Assembly: GCA_900557175.1 (NCBI GenBank)
Contig: USSL01000085.1
Location: forward strand, 1-7,166
Length of the DNA: 7,166 bases
DNA from: an uncultured Eubacteriales bacterium
Lineage (GTDB): Bacteria > Bacillota > Clostridia > Lachnospirales > Lachnospiraceae
Direction of reading: 5' to 3'
The first letter of the stretch is position 1; every line of letters starts with the position of its first letter. Positions 7,134 to 7,166 of this stretch are shown here, piece by piece. The position numbers and the translations under genes were made by a program. Under the pieces are notes generated by a model, which saw nothing but the letters and a program-made list of their open reading frames with translations, did no database searches and had not been told where the DNA came from.

Positions 7134-7166
7134 TCTCTTTAAAAATAATTTCGCACATAGTATATT

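Overview
The window looks like a chromosomal stretch from a low-to-moderate-GC Firmicute. Class Clostridia, and probably a gut Lachnospiraceae-type organism, is suggested by the style of the HolA, MgtE and ABC proteins, strong AAGGAG-type ribosome binding sites, and compact transcription units separated by intrinsic terminators. That assignment is an inference from protein character; no rRNA or other marker is present. There are no tRNA or rRNA genes, CRISPR arrays, insertion sequences or phage genes.

Layout on the + strand: (1) the 3' part of an ABC exporter half-transporter (fused permease and ATPase), cut by the left edge, ending at 1300. (2) A complete mgtE magnesium channel gene, 1400-2731, with a strong RBS, a possible promoter in the 99-bp gap, and a clear intrinsic terminator at 2848-2881. 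(3) A decayed ABC-F gene of the Lsa/CplR type (ribosome-protection ATPases), 2986-4255. One out-of-frame internal deletion cuts NBD1 and a second, in-frame deletion removes the signature and Walker B of NBD2, so it is a pseudogene. (4) A complete holA gene (DNA polymerase III delta subunit), 4356-5330, with its own sigma-A-type promoter and a perfect 14-bp terminator hairpin.

On the - strand, converging on holA and sharing that terminator, is a second, nearly full-length ABC exporter half-transporter. Its likely start is the GTG at 7122 rather than an ATG further upstream.

The genes do not form one pathway. Two are drug/lipid-type exporters of unknown substrate, one handles magnesium homeostasis, one is a replication clamp-loader subunit, and one is a dead relative of translation-protection antibiotic resistance factors. 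I see no evidence of a new multi-gene system. The points most worth a second look are the two-deletion decay of the ABC-F gene, the terminator and short reading frame in the leader in front of it, and an inverted repeat straddling the holA promoter.
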